Positions 14,081 through 27,629 are shown, numbered from the stretch's first letter. The stretch: 64,000 nt of DNA from Pseudomonas sessilinigenes (GCF_003850565.1 NZ_CP027706.1:4836001-4900000); one strand, 5' to 3'. Numbers and translations: made by a program. The notes: generated by a model not told the origin, from the letters alone.

Positions 14081-15427
14081 GTGTCCCTGATCGCTTCTGA
14101 CCACTTCCGCATCGTCGTCGGCCTCGGCAAGAGCGGCATGTCCCTGGTTCGCTTCCTGGCGAGCCGGGGCGTTGCTTTTGCAGTGGCCGACACGCGGGAA
14201 AATCCACCTGAGCTCGCCACGCTGCGCCGTGACTACCCGCAGGTGGAAGTGCGTTGTGGCGAGCTGGATGTCGATTTCCTGTGCCGTGCCGACGAACTTT
14301 ACGTCAGTCCCGGCCTGGCCCTGGCAACTCCGGCCCTGCAGGCCGCCGCTGCCCGTGGCGTGAAGCTCTCCGGCGATATCGAACTGTTCGCGCGTAACGC
14401 GAAAGCCCCGATCGTCGCCATCAGCGGTTCCAATGCCAAGAGCACGGTGACCACCCTGGTAGGTGAAATGGCCGCCGCTGCAGGCAAGCGTGTGGCTGTG
14501 GGCGGTAACCTCGGCACACCCGCCCTGGATCTGCTCGACGACGACATCGAGTTGTATGTCATGGAGTTGTCCAGCTTCCAGTTGGAGACCACTGACCAGC
14601 TCGGTGCCGAAGTAGCCACCGTGCTGAACATCAGCGAAGACCACATGGACCGCTACAGTGGTCTGCCCGCGTATCACCTGGCCAAGCACCGGATCTTCCG
14701 TGGTGCCCGGCAAGTGGTGTTCAACCGCCAGGACGCCCTGACCCGGCCGTTGGTGGGTGAGGGCCTGCCGTGCTGGAGCTTTGGCCTGGGAGCGCCCGAC
14801 TTCAAGGCTTTTGGCCTGCGCGAGGAGAATGGCGAGAAGTACCTGGCTTTCGAGTTCCAGAACCTGATGCCGGTGCGCGAGCTGAAGATCCGCGGCGCCC
14901 ATAACCAGTCCAACGCCCTGGCGGCACTGGCCCTGGGGCATGCGGTGGGCCTGCCGTTCGATGCCATGCTGGCGGCCTTGCGCACCTTTGCCGGCCTCGA
15001 GCACCGTTGCCAATGGGTTCGCGACCTGGATGGCGTGGGCTACTACAACGACTCCAAGGCCACCAATGTGGGGGCTGCCCTGGCGGCCATCGAAGGCCTG
15101 GGTGCGGATATCGATGGAAACATCGTGCTGATCGCCGGTGGCGATGGCAAGGGCGCCGACTTCAAGGACCTGCGTGACCCTGTGGCGGCCAACTGCCGCG
15201 CAGTGATCCTGATGGGGCGTGACTCGGAGCAGATAGGCGAGGCCATCGGTGAGGGCGTGCCGCTGATTCGTGTCGGCTCGCTGCTCGAAGCCGTGCAGCA
15301 GTGCCGTTCGACCGCACGACCAGGGGACGTGGTGCTGCTGTCGCCCGCGTGCGCCAGTTTCGACATGTTCAAGAACTATGAGGACCGTGGTCACCAGTTC
15401 GTCCACATCGTGGAGGCGCTGGCATGA
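14081..15427 (+). CDS. murD: UDP-MurNAc-L-Ala:D-glutamate ligase
   Basis: A 448-residue Mur ligase that adds D-glutamate. The N-terminal Rossmann-like domain begins FRIVVGLGKSGMSLVRFLASRG. The ATPase P-loop reads ISGSNAKSTVTTLV, a variant of the usual GTNGKST seen in many gammaproteobacterial MurD proteins. DHMDRYSG and YNDSKATN follow. The start is a GTG six bases after the mraY stop; GAGG lies about ten bases upstream. The stop overlaps ftsW by four bases. Confidence 0.96.
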   Translation: MSLIASDHFRIVVGLGKSGMSLVRFLASRGVAFAVADTRENPPELATLRRDYPQVEVRCGELDVDFLCRADELYVSPGLALATPALQAAAARGVKLSGDIELFARNAKAPIVAISGSNAKSTVTTLVGEMAAAAGKRVAVGGNLGTPALDLLDDDIELYVMELSSFQLETTDQLGAEVATVLNISEDHMDRYSGLPAYHLAKHRIFRGARQVVFNRQDALTRPLVGEGLPCWSFGLGAPDFKAFGLREENGEKYLAFEFQNLMPVRELKIRGAHNQSNALAALALGHAVGLPFDAMLAALRTFAGLEHRCQWVRDLDGVGYYNDSKATNVGAALAAIEGLGADIDGNIVLIAGGDGKGADFKDLRDPVAANCRAVILMGRDSEQIGEAIGEGVPLIRVGSLLEAVQQCRSTARPGDVVLLSPACASFDMFKNYEDRGHQFVHIVEALA

Positions 15428-16641
15428 ACCTGAGGAACATCATCAAGCCGTATCCATCGCCGATTATCACGGGACGTGGCGTCGACCTCGATTTCCCGAT
15501 GCTCGCCGGTTGCCTGACGCTGCTCGGCCTGGGGCTGATCATGATCGCTTCGGCATCCACCGAAGTGGCGGCGGCCCAGTCCGGCAGCGCTCTGTACTAC
15601 ATGATCCGGCACCTGATCTACATCCTGCTGGGCCTGGGGGCGTGCATCGTCACCATGATGATCCCGATCGCCACCTGGCAGCGCCTGGGGTGGATGATGC
15701 TGATCGGTGCATTCGGCCTGTTGGTGATGGTGATCATCCCGGGCATCGGCCGTGAAGTGAACGGCTCGATGCGTTGGATCGGCTTCAGTTTCTTCAACGT
15801 CCAGCCATCGGAGATCGCCAAGGTCTTCGTGGTGATCTACCTCGCCGGCTATCTGGTGCGCCGGCAGAAGGAAGTACGCGAAAGCTGGATGGGCTTCTTC
15901 AAGCCATTCATCGTGCTGTTGCCAATGGCCGGCCTGCTGCTGATGGAACCGGACTTCGGCGCCACCGTGGTAATGATGGGGGCCGCGGCCGCGATGCTGT
16001 TCCTTGGCGGCGTCGGGCTGTTCCGGTTCTCCTTGATGGTGGTGCTGGCGGTGGCGGCGGTGGTGCTGTTGATCCAGATGCAGCCCTACCGGATGGCGCG
16101 TTTGACCAACTTCGCCGACCCGTGGGCCGACCAGTTCGGCGCCGGCTACCAGCTGTCCCAGGCGCTGATTGCCTTTGGACGGGGCGAGTGGCTGGGCGTT
16201 GGCCTGGGCAACAGCGTGCAGAAACAGTTCTACCTGCCTGAGGCGCATACCGACTTCGTGTTCTCGGTGCTGGCCGAGGAGCTGGGTGCCGTGGGGTCGC
16301 TGTGCACCGTGGCCCTGTTCGGTTTCGTCTGTATCCGTGGCATGTACATCGGCCTGTGGGCGGAGAAGGCCCGGCAGTTCTTTGCTGCCTATGTCGCCTA
16401 TGGTTTGTCGTTCCTGTGGATCGGCCAGTTCCTGATCAACATCGGGGTGAACGTCGGCCTGTTGCCGACCAAGGGGTTGACCTTGCCGTTCCTCAGTTAT
16501 GGCGGCAGTTCCCTGGTGATCTGCTGCGCCTGCCTTGGCTTGTTGCTGCGTATCGAATGGGAGAGCAGGACCCATCTGGGCAGCGAAGAGATGGAGTTCA
16601 ACGAAAGTGACTTTGCCGAGGAGCCGAACCATGGGCGCTAA
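15424..16641 (+). CDS. ftsW: SEDS-family septal peptidoglycan glycosyltransferase FtsW
   Basis: A 405-residue membrane protein of the SEDS family with about ten membrane segments. It polymerises lipid II at the septum with FtsI. Typical stretches are NGSMRWIGFSFFNVQPSEIAK, LMEPDFGATVVM, YQLSQALIAFGRGEWLGVGLGNS, PEAHTDFVFSVLAEELG and GLLPTKGLTLPFLSYGGSS. The short acidic tail EEMEFNESDFAEE is cytoplasmic. The start overlaps the murD stop and the end overlaps murG by 11 bases. Confidence 0.96.
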   Translation: MNLRNIIKPYPSPIITGRGVDLDFPMLAGCLTLLGLGLIMIASASTEVAAAQSGSALYYMIRHLIYILLGLGACIVTMMIPIATWQRLGWMMLIGAFGLLVMVIIPGIGREVNGSMRWIGFSFFNVQPSEIAKVFVVIYLAGYLVRRQKEVRESWMGFFKPFIVLLPMAGLLLMEPDFGATVVMMGAAAAMLFLGGVGLFRFSLMVVLAVAAVVLLIQMQPYRMARLTNFADPWADQFGAGYQLSQALIAFGRGEWLGVGLGNSVQKQFYLPEAHTDFVFSVLAEELGAVGSLCTVALFGFVCIRGMYIGLWAEKARQFFAAYVAYGLSFLWIGQFLINIGVNVGLLPTKGLTLPFLSYGGSSLVICCACLGLLLRIEWESRTHLGSEEMEFNESDFAEEPNHGR

Positions 16642-17693
16642 CGTGCTGATCATGGCGGGCGGCACCGGTGGCCACGTGTTCCCGGCGCTGGCCTGTGCCC
16701 GCGAGTTCCAGGCGCGCGGCTACACCGTGCACTGGCTGGGCACGCCCCGGGGTATCGAGAACGAGCTGGTTCCAGCAGCAGGCCTGCCGTTGCACTTGAT
16801 CAACGTCACCGGGCTGCGCGGCAAGGGCAAGTTGTCGTTGCTCAAGGCACCTTTCGTGTTGTTGAAGGCGGTACTCCAGGCGCGGCGCATCATTCGCCAG
16901 CTCAAGCCGGTTTGCGTACTGGGTTTTGGTGGTTATGTGACCGGGCCCGGCGGTGTCGCTGCCAGATTGTCCTCGGTGCCCGTCGTCGTTCACGAGCAGA
17001 ACGCAGTTGCCGGTACCGCCAATCGGCTGCTGGTGCCGTTGGCCGCCCGAGTCTGCGAAGCTTTCCCGGACACCTTCGGGGCCTCCGGTAGCCGCCGCAC
17101 CACGGGCAATCCGGTACGCACCGAGCTGTTCCTCGATACACCGCGCGAGGCCCTGGCCGGACGCAAGGCGCGTTTGCTGATCCTAGGCGGAAGCCTGGGC
17201 GCAGAGCCGTTGAACAAACTGTTGCCGGAAGCCCTGGCACAGGTCGCCCCCGAGCTACGCCCGGAGGTGTTCCACCAGGCTGGCAAAAACCACGATGAAG
17301 TCACTGCAGAGCGTTATCGCGCCGTTGGCGTCGAGGCTCAGGTGCAGCCCTTTATCAAAGACATGGCCCAAGCCTATGGCTGGGCCGACCTGGTGGTCTG
17401 TCGCGCAGGTGCGTTGACCGTCAGCGAACTGGCTGCTGCCGGTCTGCCCTCGATGCTGGTGCCTCTGCCCCATGCGATCGACGATCACCAGACTCGCAAT
17501 GCCGAATATTTGGCTCGTGAAGGCGCTGCTTTCCTGATGCCGCAAAGAACGACTGGTGCAGCGGACCTTGCCGCTCGCCTGACAGAGGTTTTGATGCAAC
17601 CAGAACGACTCGACAACATGGCCCGGGCCGCACGCCGCCTGGCCAAACCCGAAGCGACCCAGGACGTGGTGAAGATCTGCCTGGAGGTGGCCC

Positions 17694-17701
<8 letters not shown>
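16631..17701 (+). CDS. murG: Undecaprenyl-PP-MurNAc-pentapeptide GlcNAc transferase
   Basis: A 356-residue GT28-family enzyme at the inner face of the membrane that converts lipid I to lipid II. Diagnostic motifs are the N-terminal glycine-rich loop [50 protein letters not shown] and the late [23 protein letters not shown]. The ATG at 16631 gives the canonical N terminus; the longer frame is ftsW shadow. It overlaps murC by eight bases. Confidence 0.97.
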
Positions 17702-20104
<2,403 letters not shown>

Positions 20105-20108
20105 GTCC

Positions 20109-20978
20109 ATGCAAGGCGCATCGCTTCGTCATCAGCAACCTGCAGCACCCGGCCGCAAGCCGGTGCCGCGGGGTGCCAGCCGGATGGTGGCCAAAGAGCC
20201 GATGTCGGTGCGTCTGCCGAAGGCCAATTTCGGCTTTCTGAAAGGTTTGTTCTGGCCGGTGCTGTTGGTGGCCCTGGGGTTCGGCACCTATGAAGGTGCC
20301 CAGCGCCTGTTGCCTTATGCCGATCGCCCGATCACCAAGATCGCGGTGCAAGGGGACTTGAGCTACATCAGCCAACAAGCGGTGCAGCAGCGGATCGCGC
20401 CTTACGTCGCGGCGAGCTTCTTCACCATCGACCTGGCGAGCATGCGCACCGAGCTGGAGCAGATGCCCTGGATCGCTCATGCCGAGGTACGTCGGGTGTG
20501 GCCGGACCAAGTGGTGATTCGCCTGGAAGAACAACTGCCTGTGGCCCGTTGGGGCGATGAGGCACTGTTGAACAACCAGGGCCAGGCCTTCACCCCGCGT
20601 GAGCTGGCGAACTATGAACACTTGCCGCAGTTGTTCGGGCCGCAGCGGGCCCAGCAGCAAGTGATGCAGCAGTATCAGGTGTTGAGCCAGATGCTGCGAC
20701 CGCTGGGCTTTTCGATCGCCCGTCTGGAGCTGCGTGAGCGTGGCAGTTGGTTCCTGACCACCGGTGCCGGCAGTGCCGGCCCGGGTATCGAGTTGCTGCT
20801 GGGTCGCGATCATCTGGTGGAGAAGATGCGCCGCTTCATTGCCATTTATGAAAAAACGCTGAAAGAACAGATCACGAACATCGCGCGCATCGATCTGCGC
20901 TACGCCAACGGCCTGGCCGTCGGCTGGCGCGATTCGGCGGCACCCACGACGGCGCGGCCCGCTGTCGCGAAGAATTAA
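20109..20978 (+). CDS. ftsQ: Cell division protein FtsQ
   Basis: A 289-residue bitopic protein: a basic cytoplasmic N terminus of about 45 residues, one membrane segment ([21 protein letters not shown]), a POTRA domain ([22 protein letters not shown] ... FFTIDL) and a beta domain. FtsQ recruits FtsL and FtsB and regulates septal synthesis. The start is the ATG four bases after the ddlB stop; the upstream in-frame ATG at 20088 is ddlB shadow. Position between ddlB and ftsA supports the call. Confidence 0.95.
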   Translation: MQGASLRHQQPAAPGRKPVPRGASRMVAKEPMSVRLPKANFGFLKGLFWPVLLVALGFGTYEGAQRLLPYADRPITKIAVQGDLSYISQQAVQQRIAPYVAASFFTIDLASMRTELEQMPWIAHAEVRRVWPDQVVIRLEEQLPVARWGDEALLNNQGQAFTPRELANYEHLPQLFGPQRAQQQVMQQYQVLSQMLRPLGFSIARLELRERGSWFLTTGAGSAGPGIELLLGRDHLVEKMRRFIAIYEKTLKEQITNIARIDLRYANGLAVGWRDSAAPTTARPAVAKN

Positions 20979-20992
20979 GAAGAGGCAGGACC

Positions 20993-22252
20993 ATGGCAAA
21001 TGTGCAAAGCGGCAAAATGATCGTCGGCCTGGATATCGGCACCTCCAAGGTGGTGGCGCTGGTAGGCGAAGTCGCGGCCGATGGCTCGCTGGAAATCGTC
21101 GGTATCGGCACCCATCCATCCCGCGGCCTGAAGAAGGGCGTGGTGGTGAATATCGAGTCCACCGTGCAGTCGATCCAGCGCGCAGTGGAAGAGGCGCAAC
21201 TGATGGCGGGCTGCCGTATCCACTCGGCGTTCGTCGGCGTGGCGGGTAACCACATCCGCAGCCTGAACTCCCACGGCATCGTGGCGATCCGTGATCGCGA
21301 GGTCAGCTCGGCGGATCTGGAGCGGGTACTCGACGCTGCCCAGGCCGTGGCGATTCCAGCGGACCAGCGTGTCCTGCACACCCTGCCGCAGGACTACGTG
21401 ATCGATAACCAGGAGGGCGTTCGCGAGCCCCTGGGCATGTCCGGCGTGCGCCTGGAAGCCAAGGTCCACGTGGTGACCTGTGCGGTGAACGCGGCGCAGA
21501 ACATCGAGAAGTGCGTGCGCCGTTGCGGCCTGGAGATCGACGACATCATCCTCGAGCAGTTGGCCTCGGCCTATGCGGTGCTCACCGACGACGAGAAGGA
21601 ACTGGGCGTGTGCCTGGTGGATATCGGCGGCGGTACCACCGATATGGCGATCTTCACCGAGGGCGCGATCCGCCACACGGCGGTGATCCCGATTGCCGGC
21701 GACCAGGTGACCAACGACATCGCCATGGCCCTGCGGACTCCGACCCAGTACGCCGAAGAGATCAAGATCCGCTACGCCTGTGCCCTGGCCAAGCTGGCCG
21801 GTGCCGGCGAGACCATCAAGGTGCCGAGCGTTGGCGATCGTCCGCCACGCGAGTTGTCGCGCCAGGCCCTGGCCGAAGTGGTCGAGCCACGCTACGACGA
21901 GCTGTTCACCCTGATCCAGGCAGAACTGCGTCGCAGCGGCTACGAAGACCTGATCCCGGCGGGCATCGTGCTCACCGGCGGTACATCGAAGATGGAAGGT
22001 GCGGTGGAACTGGCCGAAGAGATCTTCCACATGCCAGTCCGCCTGGGCGTGCCCCACAGCGTCAAGGGCCTGTCCGACGTAGTGCGCAACCCGATCTATT
22101 CCACCGGTGTCGGCCTGTTGCAATACGGTTTGCAGAAGCAGTCCGACGGCATCCAGTTCTCCGGTATCGGCAACCGCGACAGTTACAGCAGCGACGAGCC
22201 CAAGGCCGCCTTGATCGATCGAATCAAGAGCTGGGTGCAGGGCAACTTCTGA
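20993..22252 (+). CDS. ftsA: Actin-like cell division protein FtsA
   Basis: A 419-residue actin-fold ATPase that tethers FtsZ to the membrane. Motifs include IVGLDIGTSKVVALVGE (phosphate 1), the 1C subdomain, LVDIGGGTTDMAIFTEGAI (phosphate 2), GIVLTGGTSKMEGAVELAEE (adenosine), and a C-terminal amphipathic membrane-targeting helix in IDRIKSWVQGNF. A ribosome site AGAGGCAGG precedes the ATG. Confidence 0.97.
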   Translation: MANVQSGKMIVGLDIGTSKVVALVGEVAADGSLEIVGIGTHPSRGLKKGVVVNIESTVQSIQRAVEEAQLMAGCRIHSAFVGVAGNHIRSLNSHGIVAIRDREVSSADLERVLDAAQAVAIPADQRVLHTLPQDYVIDNQEGVREPLGMSGVRLEAKVHVVTCAVNAAQNIEKCVRRCGLEIDDIILEQLASAYAVLTDDEKELGVCLVDIGGGTTDMAIFTEGAIRHTAVIPIAGDQVTNDIAMALRTPTQYAEEIKIRYACALAKLAGAGETIKVPSVGDRPPRELSRQALAEVVEPRYDELFTLIQAELRRSGYEDLIPAGIVLTGGTSKMEGAVELAEEIFHMPVRLGVPHSVKGLSDVVRNPIYSTGVGLLQYGLQKQSDGIQFSGIGNRDSYSSDEPKAALIDRIKSWVQGNF

Positions 22253-22295
22253 TAAGCAGTTTCAAGCGACACGTTTCAAGCAGTACGCAGTAAAA

Positions 22296-22318
22296 GCAGT
22301 AGGCAGTAGGCAGTAGGC
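22296..22318 (+). repeat. GCAGTAG tandem repeat in the ftsA-ftsZ spacer
   Basis: Three perfect head-to-tail copies of GCAGTAG occupy 22296-22316. Upstream are degenerate GCAGTA units near 22280 and 22289 and two copies of TTTCAAGC near 22260 and 22275. The whole 97-base spacer between ftsA and ftsZ is low in complexity. Copy number could vary between strains and would change the ftsZ leader. Confidence 0.8.
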
Positions 22319-22349
22319 GAAAAACTAGAGAAATGAAAGGAGAGGGAAA

Positions 22350-23546
22350 ATGTTCGAACTCGTAGACAACATCCCGCAAAGTCCGGTAATCAAGGTTATC
22401 GGCGTAGGCGGTGGCGGCGGCAACGCGGTCAATCACATGGTCAAGAGCAACATCGAAGGCGTCGAGTTCATCTGCGCCAACACCGATGCTCAAGCGCTGA
22501 AGAACATCGGCGCGCGGACCATCCTGCAACTGGGTACCGGCGTGACCAAGGGCCTGGGTGCGGGTGCCAACCCGGAAGTCGGCCGCCAAGCCGCTCTGGA
22601 GGACCGCGAGCGTATCGCTGAAGTACTGGCGGGCACCAACATGGTGTTCATCACCACGGGCATGGGCGGCGGTACCGGTACCGGTGCGGCGCCGATCATC
22701 GCCGAAGTGGCCAAGGAAATGGGCATCCTCACCGTTGCGGTGGTGACTCGTCCGTTCCCGTTCGAAGGCCGCAAGCGCATGCAGATCGCCGATGAGGGCA
22801 TCCGCGCGCTGAGCGAAAGCGTCGACTCGTTGATCACCATCCCCAACGAGAAGTTGCTGACCATCCTGGGTAAAGACGCCAGCCTGCTGTCGGCTTTCGC
22901 CAAGGCGGACGATGTATTGGCCGGTGCCGTTCGCGGTATCTCCGACATCATCAAGCGTCCAGGCATGATCAACGTCGACTTCGCCGACGTTCGTACCGTC
23001 ATGAGCGAAATGGGCATGGCGATGATGGGTACCGGCTGCGCCAGCGGTCCGAACCGTGCGCGCGAAGCCACCGAGGCGGCGATCCGCAACCCGCTGCTGG
23101 AAGACGTGAACCTGGAAGGCGCTCGCGGCATCCTGGTGAACATCACCGCAGGTCCTGACCTGTCCCTGGGCGAGTACTCCGACGTGGGTAGCATCATCGA
23201 GGCCTTCGCGTCCGAGCACGCCATGGTCAAGGTCGGTACCGTTATCGATCCGGACATGCGCGACGAGTTGCACGTGACCGTGGTAGCAACCGGCCTGGGT
23301 GCGAAGATCGAGAAGCCTGTGAAGGTCATCGACAACACCGTTCAGACCTCCATGTCGTCCGCGCAGTCGCAAGCGCCAGCCCCTGCTCGCCAGGAGTTGC
23401 CGTCGGTGAACTACCGCGACCTGGATCGTCCGACCGTGATGCGTAATCAGGCGCAATCGAACGCGGCGACCGCAGCGAAGTTGAATCCGCAAGATGATCT
23501 GGACTACCTGGACATCCCGGCATTCCTGCGTCGTCAGGCCGATTGA
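22350..23546 (+). CDS. ftsZ: Tubulin-like cell division GTPase FtsZ
   Basis: A 398-residue GTPase that forms the Z ring. The GTP-binding tubulin signature GMGGGTGTGAAP and the N-terminal VIGVGGGGGNAVNHM are present, with the T7 loop region NVDFADVRTVM. A flexible linker follows, and the C-terminal peptide LDIPAFLRRQAD is the docking site for FtsA, ZipA and MinC. A strong ribosome site (AAAGGAGAGGG) precedes the ATG. Confidence 0.98.
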   Translation: MFELVDNIPQSPVIKVIGVGGGGGNAVNHMVKSNIEGVEFICANTDAQALKNIGARTILQLGTGVTKGLGAGANPEVGRQAALEDRERIAEVLAGTNMVFITTGMGGGTGTGAAPIIAEVAKEMGILTVAVVTRPFPFEGRKRMQIADEGIRALSESVDSLITIPNEKLLTILGKDASLLSAFAKADDVLAGAVRGISDIIKRPGMINVDFADVRTVMSEMGMAMMGTGCASGPNRAREATEAAIRNPLLEDVNLEGARGILVNITAGPDLSLGEYSDVGSIIEAFASEHAMVKVGTVIDPDMRDELHVTVVATGLGAKIEKPVKVIDNTVQTSMSSAQSQAPAPARQELPSVNYRDLDRPTVMRNQAQSNAATAAKLNPQDDLDYLDIPAFLRRQAD

Positions 23547-23598
23547 TGGAATGTATCAGGGGTATTAGGGTGATTGGTGTTCAGCAAAGGCATGGTCT

Positions 23599-23606
23599 GC
23601 TATTAT
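23599..23606 (+). promoter_or_regulatory. Candidate extended -10 promoter for lpxC
   Basis: TGCTATTAT in the ftsZ-lpxC spacer fits an extended -10 element (TGnTATTAT), about 53 bases before the lpxC ATG. The -35 region is weak (TGTTCA at 23578). lpxC often has its own promoter, so this is plausible but not proven. Confidence 0.4.
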
Positions 23607-23622
23607 CGCCAGCCTTTGTTGA

Positions 23623-24570
<948 letters not shown>

Positions 24571-24596
24571 GTAACACTCTCTTTCCTTTTATTTTG

Positions 24597-24625
24597 AAGG
24601 CCATCCCCCCGGATGGCCTTTTTTT
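24597..24625 (+). terminator. Rho-independent terminator of lpxC
   Basis: AAGGCCATCC (24597-24606) pairs perfectly with GGATGGCCTT (24611-24620) around CCCC, followed by seven T. It ends the dcw-lpxC transcript. There is no A-run on the left, so it should not stop the opposing diguanylate cyclase transcript. Confidence 0.93.
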
Positions 24626-24636
24626 ATGCCCGGGTT

Positions 24637-26160
24637 TCAGGCGCTGCGCCTGGAACAGCCCTGGGACATATTGGAAACCACTCGGTTGCGTCCGCTGGAC
24701 TTGGCCTGATACAGCGCCTTGTCGGCGTTGTTCAACCACTCCTGCTGGCTGGCACCCGGGTTGCCCGACCAGGTATTGATGCCGATGCTCACGGTCAGGG
24801 AAGCGGCCTGTTCGCTGATGGCCGGCAAGTCCTGGATGCTGGTGCGGATCTTTTCCGCTAATAGCGAGGCCCCGACGGTATCGGTGCCGGGTAGAACCAC
24901 GGCGAATTCCTCGCCGCCGTAGCGGGCTGCCAGATCGGTCGGCCGGCCGATGCAGGCCGCGATGGTTTGTGCCACCAGATGCAACGCCTGGTCCCCCATG
25001 GGGTGGCCGAAGCGATCATTGAAATTCTTGAAGTGATCGACATCGATCATCAGCAGCGACAGCGGTTGGAGTGAGCGCTGGGCCCGGGCCCATTCATTTT
25101 TCAGGGCCAGGTCCAGCGTACGGCGATTGGCCAGGCCGGTGAGGGCGTCGATGGAGGCCAGGCGAGCCAGTTCCTGCTCGGCGTTGTGCCGGCGTCGTAG
25201 TTCACGACACAGCAACAAGGTCAGCCAGAGCAACGCGATGCACAGCGCTCCCGTAGCGCCGCTGACCAGCAGCGCGGTGCGCCGCCACGAGCCGAAGACT
25301 TCGTCGGTAGCCAAGGCGACGATGACGATCAACGGCAGGTCGCCAACCTTGGAGAAGGTGTACAGCCGTGGCATCTGGTCAACGCTGGAAATGCTGCTGA
25401 AGCTGCCATAGCCCTCACGCAGGAAACGTACGAAGTTGGGACGCTGGCTGAAGTCCTTGCCCACCAGGTCGTCGGCCAGCTGTGGTTGTTGTGCCAGGAG
25501 GATGCCTTCTCGGCTGATCAGGTTGATCGTGCCGTTGCGGCCGATATCGAGGTTCTTGAACAGTTGGTTGAAATAGCTCAGGCGCATGGCCGCCTCGGCG
25601 ACGCCCTGGAACTCGCCGTTCTCGCCATTGAGGCGACGGCTGAAGCTGATGCGCCAATCCTGTTCGGTGGTACGGGCACGGAATGGCCGGCTGATCATCA
25701 TCCCCGGTGCCGGGTTGGCGGCATGGAGTCGGAAGTACTCACGATCGGCGAAGTTGGCCTTGCGTGGCTGCACCGAGGCCGAGTCGGCAAGGACGTCGCC
25801 GTGCTTGTCCAGCAACAGGATATCGCCCTTGTAGGGGGCGGCGCTGGCACGATCGAAGAGAGCCAGGTGGCGAATGGCGGCGGAAACATGATCCAGGTCG
25901 CTGCGTTGTGCCGCGCTGATCAGCCCTTTGAGCGACTGATCGTAGAGTTCCACGTTACGCATCACATCGGCATCGATCAGTTGCACGATGTTGTTTGCGG
26001 CACGAATGGCGGCCTGTTCGGCGGAGGCACGCTCGCGAATCAGCAGGAAGGTGACGATGCCGAGGATGGCCGCGACGATCAGCGAACTGGCCAGGATCAA
26101 CAATCGTTCGGAGTTTGATGCGGGTGTCCCTGTGCGGGATGTCGCACTGCTCAAGCTCAT
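24637..26160 (-). CDS. Membrane diguanylate cyclase with periplasmic Cache-like sensor
   Basis: About 507 residues from the ATG at 26160 (MSLSSATS). A first membrane helix (LLILASSLIVAAILGIVTFLL) is followed by a periplasmic domain of about 230 residues with Cache-like stretches (ADREYFRLHAANPAPGMMISRPFRAR, NLISREGILLAQQ). A second helix (LLVSGATGALCIALLWLTLLL) leads to a GGDEF domain with the active-site sequence RYGGEEFAVVLPG. It should make cyclic di-GMP in response to an extracellular small ligand. An RxxD inhibitory site is not evident five residues before GGEEF. A longer upstream reading to 26250 has little support. Confidence 0.9.
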   Translation of the reverse strand: MSLSSATSRTGTPASNSERLLILASSLIVAAILGIVTFLLIRERASAEQAAIRAANNIVQLIDADVMRNVELYDQSLKGLISAAQRSDLDHVSAAIRHLALFDRASAAPYKGDILLLDKHGDVLADSASVQPRKANFADREYFRLHAANPAPGMMISRPFRARTTEQDWRISFSRRLNGENGEFQGVAEAAMRLSYFNQLFKNLDIGRNGTINLISREGILLAQQPQLADDLVGKDFSQRPNFVRFLREGYGSFSSISSVDQMPRLYTFSKVGDLPLIVIVALATDEVFGSWRRTALLVSGATGALCIALLWLTLLLCRELRRRHNAEQELARLASIDALTGLANRRTLDLALKNEWARAQRSLQPLSLLMIDVDHFKNFNDRFGHPMGDQALHLVAQTIAACIGRPTDLAARYGGEEFAVVLPGTDTVGASLLAEKIRTSIQDLPAISEQAASLTVSIGINTWSGNPGASQQEWLNNADKALYQAKSSGRNRVVSNMSQGCSRRSA

Positions 26161-26254
26161 GGTTCTGATTTTTGCTACCTCGAGGATTTTCGAGCCTTGT
26201 GTGGGCGACCGGGCAAAGCGATCGATCCCTGGCGCTTGTATAAATCCCACATAA

Positions 26255-26281
26255 ACAAAAGGCCAGCAACACTTGCTGGCC
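26255..26281 (-). terminator. Terminator of the OprD-family porin gene
   Basis: GGCCAGCAA (26261-26269) pairs with TTGCTGGCC (26273-26281) around CAC. On the minus strand the stem is followed by TTTTGTTT. It lies 17 bases past the porin stop. Confidence 0.85.
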
Positions 26282-26297
26282 TTCTATTTATAGCGTC

Positions 26298-27629
26298 TTA
26301 GAAGACATTGATCGGGTAGTCGACGATCACACGGTATTCGTCGGTGTCGTTATCCACGACGCGGTAACCATTGCCACCCCGGTTGGTTGCCCATTGCAGG
26401 CGCACCGCCAGGTCCTTGGCCTTGCCGCCCTGCACCACGTACTTGATATCCAGGTCGCGTTCCCAATGCTTGGCATTCTTGCCATCGGCGCTGTACCAGC
26501 TGGAGTAACCAGGGCTGTTCGGATTGACCTTGGTCAGGTCCAGCTCGCCGCGCGAATAGGATAGCGCCGAGGTCAGGCCAGGCAGGCCGATGCCGGCGAA
26601 GTCATAGGCGTACTTGAGCTTCCACGAGCGTTCGTTGGGGCCGTTGAAGTCCGAGTACTGCTGGGAGTTGTCCAGGTAGATGCTGTCACCCTGGTTGATG
26701 TAGTCGAACGGTGTATTGCCGTTGACCCGCTGGTAGGCGGCGGTGACGCTGTGGCTACCTACGCCGACGGTGAAGTGCAGGCTGTAGGTGTTGTTGTCGA
26801 TGTTGCCCAGCAGGGCCTTGCCGGTGTCCTGGGTGTGGTAGTAGTGCAGGCCGGGGTTGAGGCTGACCAGGTCATTGACCGCGTAGGTGTAGTCCAGGTC
26901 GTAGTAGTACTGGTTCCAGATGTCCTTGAGCTCGGAGGCATAGAGGCTGCTGGTCAGTCCCGGCACGCCGCTCCAGGCCACCCCGGCCCAGTTCAGGTGA
27001 CGGCTTTCGTCATTGCTGGGCAAGGCGCCGTAGGCGGTACCAATGCGCTTGTGGCCGCTCTGGTTGTAGAGCTTGGTGAAGCTGGCCTGGCCACCTTCGA
27101 TCAACCAGCCGTCGAAGCTGTGGTTGGTCAGGCTCACGCCACGGAAAGTCTGCGGCAGCATGCGGCTCATGCCCCCGGCGATCACCGGGTTGTTGAGGAA
27201 CAGGTCACCGGCTTTCAATTCGGTGTCGAAGGCGCGCATCTTCAGGGTCGCGCCGGCGGTGGAGAAGGAGCCCGGGGCCTTGCCGCCGTCCTTGCCGCTG
27301 CGGCTGATCGGCAGGATGCTCGAGCCATCGGTGCCGCCACCGCCATCGAGCTTGAGGCCGAGCATGGCATTGGCATCCACGCCGAAACCGACGGTGCCCT
27401 CGGTATAGCCGGACTGGAAAACCCCCAGGAAGCCTTGGCCCCACTCGATGTTGTCATCCTTATGCTGTTGGCGGTTGCGGTTCATGTAGTAGTTGCGGGC
27501 GTTGAGCTTGAGGCTCGAACCGGCGACGAAACCCTCGGTCGCGCTGTCCTCGGCGGCTTGTGCGAGGCTCGGGATAGTTGCAGCGATTGCAATGAATAGT
27601 GGGCTGACCTTTAGCGAAGTCCTAAACAA
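26298..27629 (-). CDS. OprD-family outer-membrane porin
   Basis: A 443-residue OprD-family substrate-specific porin. A signal peptide is cut near SLAQAAED, followed by [20 protein letters not shown], a typical OprD N terminus, and many amphipathic strands. Other family blocks are [22 protein letters not shown] and [13 protein letters not shown], and a C-terminal Phe (YPINVF) serves as the BAM signal. OprD-family porins take up basic amino acids (OccD) or carboxylates (OccK); I cannot assign the substrate. The start is a TTG at 27629, supported by AGGAG seven bases upstream. It has its own terminator. Confidence 0.92.
   Translation of the reverse strand: MFRTSLKVSPLFIAIAATIPSLAQAAEDSATEGFVAGSSLKLNARNYYMNRNRQQHKDDNIEWGQGFLGVFQSGYTEGTVGFGVDANAMLGLKLDGGGGTDGSSILPISRSGKDGGKAPGSFSTAGATLKMRAFDTELKAGDLFLNNPVIAGGMSRMLPQTFRGVSLTNHSFDGWLIEGGQASFTKLYNQSGHKRIGTAYGALPSNDESRHLNWAGVAWSGVPGLTSSLYASELKDIWNQYYYDLDYTYAVNDLVSLNPGLHYYHTQDTGKALLGNIDNNTYSLHFTVGVGSHSVTAAYQRVNGNTPFDYINQGDSIYLDNSQQYSDFNGPNERSWKLKYAYDFAGIGLPGLTSALSYSRGELDLTKVNPNSPGYSSWYSADGKNAKHWERDLDIKYVVQGGKAKDLAVRLQWATNRGGNGYRVVDNDTDEYRVIVDYPINVF

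Noticed and set aside
13298..15406. Minus-strand open frame of 702 codons over mraY and murD
   Set aside because: Antisense shadow of two essential genes; the composition is skewed to His, Gln, Asp and Gly as expected from mirrored codons.
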